From NCBI GenBank assembly GCA_012034075.1, contig JAAURD010000017.1, forward strand, positions 1 to 39,752: 39,752 bases of DNA, in the 5' to 3' direction. Below the pieces are notes generated by a model. That model had not been told where the DNA came from. It made no database searches and saw only the letters and a program-made list of their open reading frames with translations. Position 1 is the stretch's first letter; each line of letters begins with the position of its first letter. The DNA comes from Chloroflexaceae bacterium. GTDB lineage: Bacteria; Chloroflexota; Chloroflexia; Chloroflexales; Chloroflexaceae. Shown here piece after piece: positions 1 to 7,549 of this stretch. Position numbers and translations under genes: made by a program.

Positions 1-269
1 CTCAAGATGCAATTCATGCGCGAAAAGTTCACAATCCAGCCACCACGTGCAGCCACAGCGCCGCCGGCTAGCCCGGTTCCCGCGCCGCGTGCAATCAATG
101 GGAGATTCCGTTGCTCGGCCCAGCGTACCAGCGCGAGCACTTCCTCGACGGAGTGTGGTAACGCGACAGCATCTGGTTGACCGCTGTCGAGCCCGGCATC
201 CCGTGCATAAGTGAGCAACTGCAGGGCATCGGTGATCAAGCGCCCATCTTGCCGCATCTTATCAAACAT
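1..269 (-). CDS. FAD-linked oxidase (glycolate oxidase GlcD-like), N-terminal fragment
   Basis: This reading frame runs off the left edge, leaving about 89 N-terminal residues that start [14 protein letters not shown]. The visible part matches the beginning of an FAD-binding type 4 (PCMH) domain: a '[12 protein letters not shown]' segment, where family members say which positions are allowed for flavin binding, followed by '[17 protein letters not shown]', the glycine-rich loop that binds the FAD pyrophosphate. Proteins of this family oxidise 2-hydroxy acids such as glycolate or lactate and pass electrons to a quinone or a partner subunit; which substrate is used here cannot be told from the fragment. 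The ATG at 267-269 is preceded by a purine-rich GAGGAAGAG ribosome binding site, and a TATAAT box lies at 322-327. The C-terminal half lies outside the window. Confidence 0.8.
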   Translation of the reverse strand, partial: MFDKMRQDGRLITDALQLLTYARDAGLDSGQPDAVALPHSVEEVLALVRWAEQRNLPLIARGAGTGLAGGAVAARGGWIVNFSRMNCIL

Positions 270-321
270 CTCTTCCTCACGCTCTGGCTACACATTTTCT
301 ACGATCATACAACTGGCAGAT

Positions 322-327
322 ATTATA
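322..327 (-). promoter_or_regulatory. Probable -10 box for the FAD oxidase gene
   Basis: Read on the minus strand this is a perfect TATAAT about 53 bases before the ATG at 269. The surrounding stretch is very AT-rich. No convincing -35 hexamer is seen at 17 bases, so this is only a partial promoter assignment. Confidence 0.4.
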
Positions 328-423
328 GTATAGTATACCATTTTCTTTTTTTGCTTGCCACGTCATTTTCTCGCAATATGAGCAACAGCGAAGATCGATG
401 CTTTGCGGTGTGAAATAGAAACA

Positions 424-463
424 GCGGTTGGGAGACCGTCGCATGGTCGTACCTCCCAACCGC
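424..463 (-). terminator. Rho-independent terminator of the glycoside hydrolase operon
   Basis: An 11-bp perfect inverted repeat (GCGGTTGGGAG / CTCCCAACCGC) with an inner GACC/GGTC helix is followed on the minus strand by a T-rich tail (TGTTTCTATTTC). It lies 60 bases after the conserved stop codon of the last glycoside hydrolase gene, as expected for the end of that transcript. Confidence 0.75.
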
Positions 464-522
464 AAGCGCATCACACTGAAGGTCTCGCGGAGACAAGAAC
501 CGGTCACCGTTGTTGTTCTGCG

Positions 523-1868
523 TTACTGGCTCTCTACCGGTCGTCCTTGCAATTGTTTGAGCCGAGCGATCATATCCTGAGACGCGAGGTAGGCTGGTCG
601 CGGGCTCCAATCACCATTAAAATACCAAATGATGCCTGTTCATGCATGGGTTCTGGTGGATTGTGCTCTTGCCAGGTCACGGCAAAATTCAGGTTCCAGA
701 GGAACATGGCATCAACCCAGGGATATTCCTCATAGGTACGTTCCATCGCGCGGGCAATATATTCGGCCTGTTGTTCAAACGAGACCTGATTACCGAACTC
801 GTAGCCTGGTGTCTCATTGGCTGTGGCCCAGCCATATTCGGTAATCCAGACCGGGTGCTCACCCATACCGAACTCTTCCATCACAGCGCGTACCTGCTCG
901 ATATGCCGAAAATAAAAGGTGCTATGGTCGGTCCAGCCCTGCGCCGTGCTGGGGTTATCGGGCCAGTGGGTATCGGGCGGGTTGGCGGAACCACCGGGGT
1001 GGACTGCCTGCGCATCAAAGTGGCCGTTGATAATGCCATCGCGATAGGTATACATCAGCTGATAGTATTCCAGGTCGGAGAGCGCAATGTTGGGATCGGT
1101 CACGCCAGACGAAGAGGGCGCCCCAGCCAGCACAAAAATGTTCGGATTGATTGCCTTGATGCGGTTGTAGCAGGCGATCAAGATTTCGACATAACGACCG
1201 ACATCCTCAGGGACAATCGTCCCGCCGGTCTCATGAGCGAGGTTTTGCTCATTCCAGACTTCATAGGCACCAACTTTATCGCCATAGCGTGTCACCATAG
1301 CCTCAAAAAAGTTTGCCAATTTTTCCGGGTCTTCAGGCAACCCGCGGCTCCCATCGGCGGTGTAGAATGGGGGCGACTGCACCACACTAATGAGAATCTT
1401 GATACCTTTGGCATTGGCCGATTCAACAATTGGATCCAGGTTATCCCAGACATAATCACCACCAGTGCCTTCGGGTCCAGGGCCTTCGGTATCGGCCCAG
1501 ACGACCTGCTGGCGGATCCAATCAAAACCGGCATTTTTGGTCAATTGCAATGCGCGGTCATGATCGGTGTAATACAGATGCGGGACGACGCCAAACTGCA
1601 AATAACTCGTTCGCATGGGTACGCCTGGCGTGGCCGGGGTTGGTGCAACTGCGGCTGGTTGGGCCGGCTCACCACCGTCAGCCGGTTGGGCTGGTTCGCC
1701 ACCGTCAGCCGGTTGGGCTGGTTCACCACTATCGGCGGGTTGTTCTGGCTGGATGGGCTGAGCCGGTGGTTCAGTGCTTCCGCCACCACAATTTGCCAGT
1801 ACAGGCACCAGCAGCATAAGTGCCAGCACCAGCACCAGCATCTTCTTGTGCATGTGCAAGATCATCAT
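523..1868 (-). CDS. Glycoside hydrolase lipoprotein (clan GH-A fold), frameshifted near the 3' end
   Basis: The intact frame (570-1868) gives 432 residues. It starts with a lipoprotein-like signal peptide (MLVLVLALMLLVPVLANC, Cys27; Asn at -1 is atypical), then a proline-rich linker of 9-residue repeats (EPAQPADGG, residues about 40-72), then a TIM-barrel hydrolase domain. The putative acid/base is Glu207 in 'YEVWNEQN' and the nucleophile Glu344 in 'WITEYGW', as in retaining clan-A enzymes (GH5/GH39-like); the substrate is unknown. After 'QASFGIL' the frame diverges from its two paralogs, which continue 'NGDWSPRP'. That sequence is present in the next frame and runs to TAA at 523, so one base appears lost near 617-622. 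Both ATG codons at the start follow a GAGGA site. The gene lies 11 bases after the upstream paralog and is the last of the operon. It lacks the N-terminal repeat module of its paralogs. Confidence 0.8.
1645..1752 (-). repeat. 27-bp tandem repeats encoding the EPAQPADGG linker
   Basis: Two nearly identical 27-base units (1672-1698 and 1699-1725, differing at the last base) are flanked by diverged partial copies. The length keeps the frame, and the units encode the Pro/Glu-rich linker between the lipid anchor and the hydrolase domain. Confidence 0.75.
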
Positions 1869-1879
1869 GTTGTTTTCCT

Positions 1880-3685
1880 CTACTCTTTTGGAATATTACT
1901 GATAGCATACCAGGCCGGGCGCGGACTCCAATCGCCATTGAGCACACCAAATGATGCCTGTTCGTGCAATGGGTTGCCTTCAAACTGTTCCCAGGGCACG
2001 GCAAAGTTCAGGTTCCAGAGGAACATCGCGGCCATCCAGGGGGTATATTCATACCGTCCCTTTTCAAAGGCACGCGCAATCCATTCGGCCTGGGTTTCAA
2101 ACGATGTACTGTTGCCATATTCATAGCCGGGGGTGTTGTTGGTCGTGGCCCAGCCAAACTCGGTCAGCCAGATCTGGCGGTCGCCCCAGCCGGTTTCGAC
2201 CATCACCTGGCGAATATCTTCAACGCGGCGGAAGTAGAACTCACGACTCTCGCGCCAGTGCGGTCCAGGTCCTGGCTCATCGGGCCACATGGTATCGGGT
2301 GGATTGTATTGACCACCCGGATGCACCCCAATAAAGTCGGTACGAAAGTTGGGATTGCTGAGCATCTGACGCATAAACGTCACATCGCTAATCGCAACAT
2401 CGGGTTTATTGGTCTCGGTTGAGGAAGGGCCACCGCTGACGACAATGGCATCAGGATCGGCTGCTTTAATCGCATCATAGGCAGCAGCCATCATATTGAC
2501 ATAATGATCGGCACTGGCTACCTCGCCGCCATTCTCATGGGCCAGATTCTGTTCATTCCAAATCTGATAGGCTTGTATTTTGCCACGATAGCGTGCAGCC
2601 ATTTCACCCATCAGGTTGGCAAACGCGGGAATATGCTCGGCCGATGGCATGCCATTGTCGCCATCGGGAGTGGCCCACGATGGCGCACGTACCACGCTAA
2701 TCAGCATATTAACGCCGGCATTGTGCGTATCATCTACCACATGGTCCAGTTCTTTCCAACGAATCTCCGAAGGTGATGGCTGCAAATATTCCCAACCGAC
2801 TTGCTGGCGGATCCAGTAGACGCCTGAGTCTTTGGAGAGTTGCAACACCCGCTGACGATCCTGCCAGGGCTGTTCTGCGCCAAAGAGATGGGCATTATAG
2901 CCATAAATAAATGGTGCGGGACGGGTACCATCGGACGTTGGCGCATTTGGGTCCTGCGCTACCGGTGGGGGAAGGGGATCAAATGCCATGTTATCGGCGT
3001 GGTTGGCATCACGCAGCTCATTGCCGAGCAGGCCCAGCTGTACTTGATAGGTCGGATCTGGCTCTTCAGGGTGCCATTCCATGCGTTGGCGCTCGAAATA
3101 TTGCACCCAGTAGGTGTTGTTATCGGCCTGATTGACCTCTTGCAAAGGCTCAGAGATAGGATAGCCAAAGGTATCGAGACCACCGTTGTTTAACCAGAAG
3201 GTGCGAAAGGGTGCTGGATCATCCCGCAACGTGTGCTGTGTGTTTTCAAACCATGTGCCATCACCAGGGTCGGCAACCGGTTGAAACGATGGCTCCTGCT
3301 CACGTCCCGCTGCCAATTGGCTACCAAGCAAGCGCCCCTGCACAAAATACCGATTGTCTTCAACGCCAAAGAACTCGGGTATTTCCTCGAGCACTGCCCG
3401 TTGAAAATATTGGACGCGATAAAACTCACCGGGTTTGGTAAAGCTCTCTTCGGTGAATGGCTGTGAGGTGGGGTATCCCAGAACAAATGTTGCATTCGGC
3501 GTATTTTGCCAAACATTCAGAAAATACCCAACCGCCGCATGGCCGGTCTCGGGGAAGTACTGCGAGGCTTCGCCTTGCTGCTGCAAGCGGGCATCAGCTT
3601 GCTGGGCATAACTCATCAATGGTCCGGCCAGGATGATGGTGAGAACAGCGATAAAAGCGAAGACGGTGATAACATGCCGGTTCAT
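1880..3685 (-). CDS. Secreted glycoside hydrolase with N-terminal YFPETGH/FGYPISE repeats
   Basis: I start the protein at the ATG at 3685 (601 residues), not the longer frame to 3718, because MNRHVITVF begins a clear signal peptide (ending near SYAQQA) and is preceded by AGGAGAG. Residues about 40-210 hold two copies of a repeat with motifs 'YFPETGH', 'VLGYP', 'YRVQYFQRA' and then 'FGYPISE', 'YWVQYFERQRMEWHP'; such modules are common on Chloroflexota surface proteins and may bind cell wall or polysaccharide. Residues about 255-600 form a TIM-barrel hydrolase with putative acid/base Glu378 ('IWNEQN') and nucleophile Glu509 ('WLTEFGW'). It is the middle gene of three paralogs, close to the 3934-5715 product over its whole length. 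Substrate not predictable beyond a beta-glycoside. Confidence 0.85.
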   Translation of the reverse strand: MNRHVITVFAFIAVLTIILAGPLMSYAQQADARLQQQGEASQYFPETGHAAVGYFLNVWQNTPNATFVLGYPTSQPFTEESFTKPGEFYRVQYFQRAVLEEIPEFFGVEDNRYFVQGRLLGSQLAAGREQEPSFQPVADPGDGTWFENTQHTLRDDPAPFRTFWLNNGGLDTFGYPISEPLQEVNQADNNTYWVQYFERQRMEWHPEEPDPTYQVQLGLLGNELRDANHADNMAFDPLPPPVAQDPNAPTSDGTRPAPFIYGYNAHLFGAEQPWQDRQRVLQLSKDSGVYWIRQQVGWEYLQPSPSEIRWKELDHVVDDTHNAGVNMLISVVRAPSWATPDGDNGMPSAEHIPAFANLMGEMAARYRGKIQAYQIWNEQNLAHENGGEVASADHYVNMMAAAYDAIKAADPDAIVVSGGPSSTETNKPDVAISDVTFMRQMLSNPNFRTDFIGVHPGGQYNPPDTMWPDEPGPGPHWRESREFYFRRVEDIRQVMVETGWGDRQIWLTEFGWATTNNTPGYEYGNSTSFETQAEWIARAFEKGRYEYTPWMAAMFLWNLNFAVPWEQFEGNPLHEQASFGVLNGDWSPRPAWYAISNIPKE

Positions 3686-3738
3686 TGGTTTCTCTCCTAC
3701 TAGTCCCTGAATGGGCATAAATTTATACCATGGGAAAG

Positions 3739-3769
3739 CTCCTGGAAGAACCGGATGGTCTTCCAGGAG
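3739..3769 (-). other. Perfect 11-bp hairpin between two glycoside hydrolase genes
   Basis: CTCCTGGAAGA and its exact complement TCTTCCAGGAG are separated by 9 bases. On the minus strand the hairpin lies 54 bases before the ATG at 3685 and is followed by CTTTCCC and then TATAAAT, not by a U-run. It may be an intercistronic RNA-processing or attenuator element, or a weak terminator followed by a new promoter. Confidence 0.55.
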
Positions 3770-3876
3770 ATTCGTTGGGGCCTTTATCTGATTACCTCAG
3801 TCCTCGAAAGAGGAGTAAAGAGATGCAGATACCTGATTGTAGAACGCAAGGTGTACCATATGGTTTCTATCATATG

Positions 3877-3911
3877 GCCGTTCGCATACCATTATAGCGT
3901 ATCCGAACGGC
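3877..3911 (-). terminator. Stem-loop just after the first glycoside hydrolase gene
   Basis: GCCGTTCG / CGAACGGC pair perfectly, then after one C:C mismatch ATAC / GTAT pair, with a 9-base loop. It starts 22 bases past the stop codon at 3934. There is no minus-strand U-run (TTTT follows on the plus strand), so it may stabilise the 3' end of the mRNA instead of terminating it. Confidence 0.4.
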
Positions 3912-3933
3912 TTTTGGTTCGATTGCTAGCACG

Positions 3934-5715
3934 TTAGTCTTTGGGCATCGATTGAATCGCATGCCAGGATGGACGTGGACTCCAATCGCCATTGAGCACA
4001 CCGAACGCGGCTTGTTCGTGTAGTTCGTTGCCTTCATACTTCCATGGCACGGCAAAGTTCAAGTTCCACAGGAACATTGCGCCCATCCACGGAGCATATT
4101 CGTGACGTCCCTTTTGGAAAGCGCGAATAATCCATTCGGCCTGGGTTTCAAACGATGTACTGTTGCCATATTCATAGCCAGGGGTGTTGTTGGCGGTGGC
4201 CCAACCAAACTCGGTCAGCCAGATTTGACGATCACCCCAGCCATTTTCGACCATCACCTGATGAATGTCCTCGACACGGCGGAAGTAGAACTCGCGGCTA
4301 TCTTGCCAGCCTGGTCCAGGTCCCGGGTTGTCCGGCCACATAGTATCGGGTGGGTTATACTGACCACCAGGATGCACGCCAATAACATCGGCACGGAAGT
4401 TGGGGTTGGTCAGCATCTGGCGGGTAAAGGCAACATCACTGATGGCAATGGTGGGAATATCCGTTTCGGTTGAAGATGGGCCACCACTGACCACAATCGC
4501 GTAAGGATCGGATGCTTTGATTGCATCATACGCCGCTGCGAGCATGTTGACATAGTGATCGGCATTGGCTACGACGCCGCCATTTTCATGCGCCAGGTTC
4601 TGCTCGTTCCAAACCTCATAGGCTTGAACTCGCCCACGATAGCGTTCGGCCATGGCGCCCATAAACTGGGCAAAGGTCGGAATATGTTCGGCCGAGGGCA
4701 TCCCATTACTCCCATCGGGCGTTGTCCACGATGGTGCACGAACAACGCTGATCAGGAGATTGACACCGGCGGCATCGGCATCGGCCACAATATCATCTAA
4801 CTCATTCCAGAACAACTGACCAGAGATATCGTGGATATCCATCCAGGCAACTTGCTGGCGCATCCAGTAGATTTCGGCGTTTTTGGAAATCTGAAGCACC
4901 CGTTGCCGGTCTTGCCAGGCGGTTCCTTCATCATAGAGGTGTACGTTCCAACCATAGACAAACTGGCTGGGCAATGCCTCATCAGGCTGCTTGAAACGAA
5001 ATTCCTGTTTGTTGCCAAAGTCATTGGCATCACGCGCCTCATTGCCCAGCAGACCGAGCAAAATTTGGTACTGGGGATCGGGCTGATCAGGGTGCCATTC
5101 CATGCGCTGGCGCTCAAAATATTGCACCCAGTAGGTATTACCATCGGCCTGGTTCACTTCCTGAAATTGCTCTGAGATAGGATACCCAAAGACGGACAGA
5201 CCACCATTATTTTCCCAGAAATTGCGAAAGGGTGCGGGGTCGTTGCGCAAGGTATGCTGGGTCGCTTCAATCCAGCTTCCATCACCTGGATCAGCAGCAG
5301 ACTGGAATGGCTCTTCATTTTCGCGGCCCTGAGCTAGCTGGCGACCAAGCAGACGCCCCTGGACATAAAAGCGGTTGTTATCCTGACCGTAGTACTGCGG
5401 CAATTCTTCTAAAATCGCCCGTTGAAAATATTGGACCCGATAGTATTCACCGGGGTTGGTAAAGCTCTCTTGAATAAAAGGCTGCGAGATGGGATACCCC
5501 AGGACAAACAACGCATTTGGCGTGTTTTTCCAGGTTTCCAGAAAGTAATTCACGGCTGAATGACCGGTCTCCGGAAAATAGCGGGCCTGTGGCGGTGGAA
5601 AGGTCGCTGGCACACTCTCCGGGTCAGTGGCCTGAGCCATGCCGAAATCGGGCTTCACGAACATCCCCGCTAACATCGTCAGCAGGATGACTGCAATAGC
5701 GATACGTTTGAACAT
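3934..5715 (-). CDS. Secreted glycoside hydrolase with N-terminal YFPETGH/FGYPISE repeats
   Basis: This 593-residue protein is the first gene of the three-gene set. A signal peptide (MFKRIAIAVILLTMLAG, probable cleavage near residue 28) is followed by two related modules: residues about 45-135 ('YFPETGH', 'VLGYPISQPF', 'YRVQYFQRA') and about 155-225 ('VFGYPISEQF', 'YWVQYFERQRMEWHP'). The catalytic TIM barrel spans about 250-593, with candidate acid/base Glu371 in 'VWNEQN' and nucleophile Glu502 in 'LTEFGW'; both glutamates keep the spacing seen in the two paralogs. The ATG has a strong GAGGAGG site 8 bases upstream. The whole-length likeness to 1880-3685 shows a recent local duplication. The 217 bases upstream of it contain no gene and no promoter I can defend. 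Confidence 0.85.
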   Translation of the reverse strand: MFKRIAIAVILLTMLAGMFVKPDFGMAQATDPESVPATFPPPQARYFPETGHSAVNYFLETWKNTPNALFVLGYPISQPFIQESFTNPGEYYRVQYFQRAILEELPQYYGQDNNRFYVQGRLLGRQLAQGRENEEPFQSAADPGDGSWIEATQHTLRNDPAPFRNFWENNGGLSVFGYPISEQFQEVNQADGNTYWVQYFERQRMEWHPDQPDPQYQILLGLLGNEARDANDFGNKQEFRFKQPDEALPSQFVYGWNVHLYDEGTAWQDRQRVLQISKNAEIYWMRQQVAWMDIHDISGQLFWNELDDIVADADAAGVNLLISVVRAPSWTTPDGSNGMPSAEHIPTFAQFMGAMAERYRGRVQAYEVWNEQNLAHENGGVVANADHYVNMLAAAYDAIKASDPYAIVVSGGPSSTETDIPTIAISDVAFTRQMLTNPNFRADVIGVHPGGQYNPPDTMWPDNPGPGPGWQDSREFYFRRVEDIHQVMVENGWGDRQIWLTEFGWATANNTPGYEYGNSTSFETQAEWIIRAFQKGRHEYAPWMGAMFLWNLNFAVPWKYEGNELHEQAAFGVLNGDWSPRPSWHAIQSMPKD

Positions 5716-5932
5716 ACGTTATATCCTCCTCATGTTTTAACCATAGTGATTGACACGGACAGTAATGATTCTGACAGGATCATGTTGATCGATTGTCATT
5801 GATCTCAACGCCTCAATACGATCTTTGCTCATCAGTTTCAGGTGAGACGTTCATGAAAGATATCTGAAGAACAGGTGAAACTCGTATCAGGTACTCGAAT
5901 AGATAGGTATAATGGAATGATAGTTGGACATA

Positions 5933-6385
5933 TTATGTGATATGTTGTTGTGCCAGACGCACAGCCTCTTCTGGCTGATCCGCAGCGATGACATGGGGTC
6001 TTCCTTGTTCATCGTGTCCGATATCCCAGGTATGAAGACCGATAACGCGACGGTTACATTTTCGCGCAAGGGCTATCTCCGATAGGGTGCCATAGGCCCC
6101 GCCAATCGCAATAACCACTTGAGCAGTCTGCACGATCAGTACGTTGCGGGCATGGCCCAGACCAGTGGGTACGGCGATATGTACAAATGGATTGGCACTG
6201 GTCGAATCAGGACCGGGCAAGAGACCCAGGGTCATACCACCAGCATCGGTGGCGCCATGGCAGGCAGCTTCCATTACGCCGCCAAGCCCTCCACATACGA
6301 GCAAGGCGCCAACGTCAGCAATGCGGTACCCAACACGATAGGCCATAGCAGCCAGGTTTGTGTCACATGTACCGGCGCCACACAC
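5933..6385 (-). CDS. LOG-like / TIGR00725-type nucleotide-binding protein, start uncertain
   Basis: The 150-residue product has the Rossmann-like fold signature of the lysine-decarboxylase-like LOG group: 'ADVGALLVCGGLGGVMEA' (PGG-like loop after the second strand) and 'AIGGAYGTLSEIALA', equivalent to the GGxGTxxE motif that binds nucleotide monophosphates. LOG proteins hydrolyse nucleotide 5'-monophosphates; the TIGR00725 branch has no proven activity. The usable start in this frame is GTG at 6385, which would remove the first beta-strand. Upstream in-frame codons read QRQPVIAV directly before it, the expected strand, but the frame meets TAG without an ATG. An ATG-ATG pair in another frame just upstream (around 6425) suggests a lost base or a non-ATG start. 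No operon partner. Confidence 0.65.
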   Translation of the reverse strand: MCGAGTCDTNLAAMAYRVGYRIADVGALLVCGGLGGVMEAACHGATDAGGMTLGLLPGPDSTSANPFVHIAVPTGLGHARNVLIVQTAQVVIAIGGAYGTLSEIALARKCNRRVIGLHTWDIGHDEQGRPHVIAADQPEEAVRLAQQHIT

Positions 6386-6700
6386 CGCAATGACTGGTTG
6401 TCGTTGCTGATGGTTTGTTGCATCATGATGCTACCGCACACCAGTGGTATAACCCTGCTCTCCATGATGACAGGATCATGATTATGAAACACCTGATTTT
6501 GATCATACGTTGGATGAACACCGTGGGTTGCGTCTAGCCATTGCGTTGGAGTATGTGAAGGTTCTTTATGATCACAGTTCCTTTTTTCGCTATGGCATTA
6601 TACCATAAACTGGGAAAACGTTGGCCGGTCGTATGCAGTGTTGTCGGAAACTGGCAGGAAAAAAGCCGCCCTGAAGAGACGGAGGACGGCAGAAAACCTA
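6386..6700. other. Gene-free stretch between the LOG-like gene and tRNA-Gly
   Basis: It holds the probable coding remainder of the LOG-like N-terminus (to about 6425) and the tRNA terminator at 6659-6690. The rest shows no convincing coding frame or repeat. Confidence 0.5.
6659..6690 (-). terminator. Intrinsic terminator of tRNA-Gly
   Basis: On the minus strand GCCGTCCT pairs with AGGGCGGC (8 bp, one G-U pair) around a 10-base loop and is followed directly by six Ts. It starts 10 bases past the tRNA 3' end. Confidence 0.85.
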
Positions 6701-6775
6701 TGGAGCGGAAGACGGGACTCGAACCCGCAGCCCTCTGCTTGGGAAGCAGATGCGCTACCATTGCGCCACTTCCGC
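6701..6775 (-). tRNA. tRNA-Gly, anticodon CCC
   Basis: The 75-base minus-strand sequence folds into a full cloverleaf: acceptor GCGGAAG/CTTCCGC, D-arm GCGC/GCGC around AATGGTA, anticodon stem TCTGC/GCAGA with loop TTCCCAA (anticodon CCC, reading GGG), variable loop GGGCT, and T-arm GCGGG/CCCGT around TTCGAGT. The discriminator is T and the 3' CCA is encoded. It has its own promoter and terminator. Confidence 0.96.
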
Positions 6776-6789
6776 GAAGACATTGAAAT

Positions 6790-6818
6790 AGCATAGCATA
6801 GATTTGCAGGATTGGCAA
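6790..6818 (-). promoter_or_regulatory. Promoter of tRNA-Gly
   Basis: TTGCCA (6813-6818) and TATGCT (6790-6795) on the minus strand are separated by 17 bases. The expected start of transcription is only a few bases before the tRNA 5' end at 6775. Confidence 0.6.
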
Positions 6819-6834
6819 GTTCCTGACCTCGTGT

Positions 6835-7515
6835 TTATGCGACCAGTCGGTAGCCTATACCCCATTCGGTCAACAATAAACGTGGTTTATGCGGGTCTTC
6901 CTCGATCTTGCGTCGCAGGTGCCAGATATACACCTTAAGGTAGTCATGCTCTTTGTTGTAATCTTGCCCCCACACCGAGCGCAGGAGATGATGGTGGGAT
7001 ACTACCTTCCCCGCATGTTCGGCGAGAATGACGAGCAGTTGATACTCAGTTGGGGTAAGATCAACCAGTTCATCACGGACCCATACTTCGCGCTTTTCTT
7101 GATCAATATTGAGCGACCCTTTGCCCACCAGCAGCGGCCGATGTGCAACCGGGGTACGGCGCAACAATGCCCGAATGCGGGCAAGCAATTCATCCATATG
7201 AAATGGCTTGATCAGATAATCATCGGCACCATGATCCAGGCCTGTTATCACATCTTCATTTTGACCACGGGCGGTAAGCATCAAAATAGGCAAACTTGAG
7301 AACAGGCGAATATCGGTACATGCCTCGAGACCATCTTTCTCTGGCATCGTAATATCGAGAATCACCAGGTCAGGCCGATCCTGGCGTGCCATATCGACAC
7401 CCTCCAGACCATTGGCGGCCTGCAAAACGCGATAGTTCTCATGCTCTAACTGAATGCGAATAAGTTCCCGTAGGGTCTGATCATCATCGACAATGAGAAT
7501 CGTTCGCTGCGGCAT
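6835..7515 (-). CDS. OmpR/PhoB-family response regulator (orphan)
   Basis: The 226-residue protein has a receiver domain (about 5-118) with acidic pocket Asp10-12, phosphoacceptor Asp54 in 'VILDITMP', switch Thr81 and Lys103 in 'LIKPF', followed by a winged-helix DNA-binding domain (about 130-226) with 'LTPTEYQLL' and 'YIWHLRRKIEEDP'. It resembles the KdpE/RegX type. It should bind DNA as a phosphorylation-dependent dimer. No histidine kinase is adjacent. A GAGGA site precedes the ATG. It lies 34 bases after the J-thioredoxin gene on the same strand and may be the last gene of the cytochrome c maturation transcript, which is unusual; a target cannot be read from the sequence. Confidence 0.9.
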   Translation of the reverse strand: MPQRTILIVDDDQTLRELIRIQLEHENYRVLQAANGLEGVDMARQDRPDLVILDITMPEKDGLEACTDIRLFSSLPILMLTARGQNEDVITGLDHGADDYLIKPFHMDELLARIRALLRRTPVAHRPLLVGKGSLNIDQEKREVWVRDELVDLTPTEYQLLVILAEHAGKVVSHHHLLRSVWGQDYNKEHDYLKVYIWHLRRKIEEDPHKPRLLLTEWGIGYRLVA

Positions 7516-7549
7516 CGGATGATTTCCTCACTCTTGTCTCTGGTGCGGT

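Noticed and set aside
642-2126. Long plus-strand open frame of 494 codons opposite the hydrolase genes
   Set aside because: It is the antisense of two real hydrolase genes, crosses their intergenic gap and has no domain likeness; it reflects GC-biased codon use.
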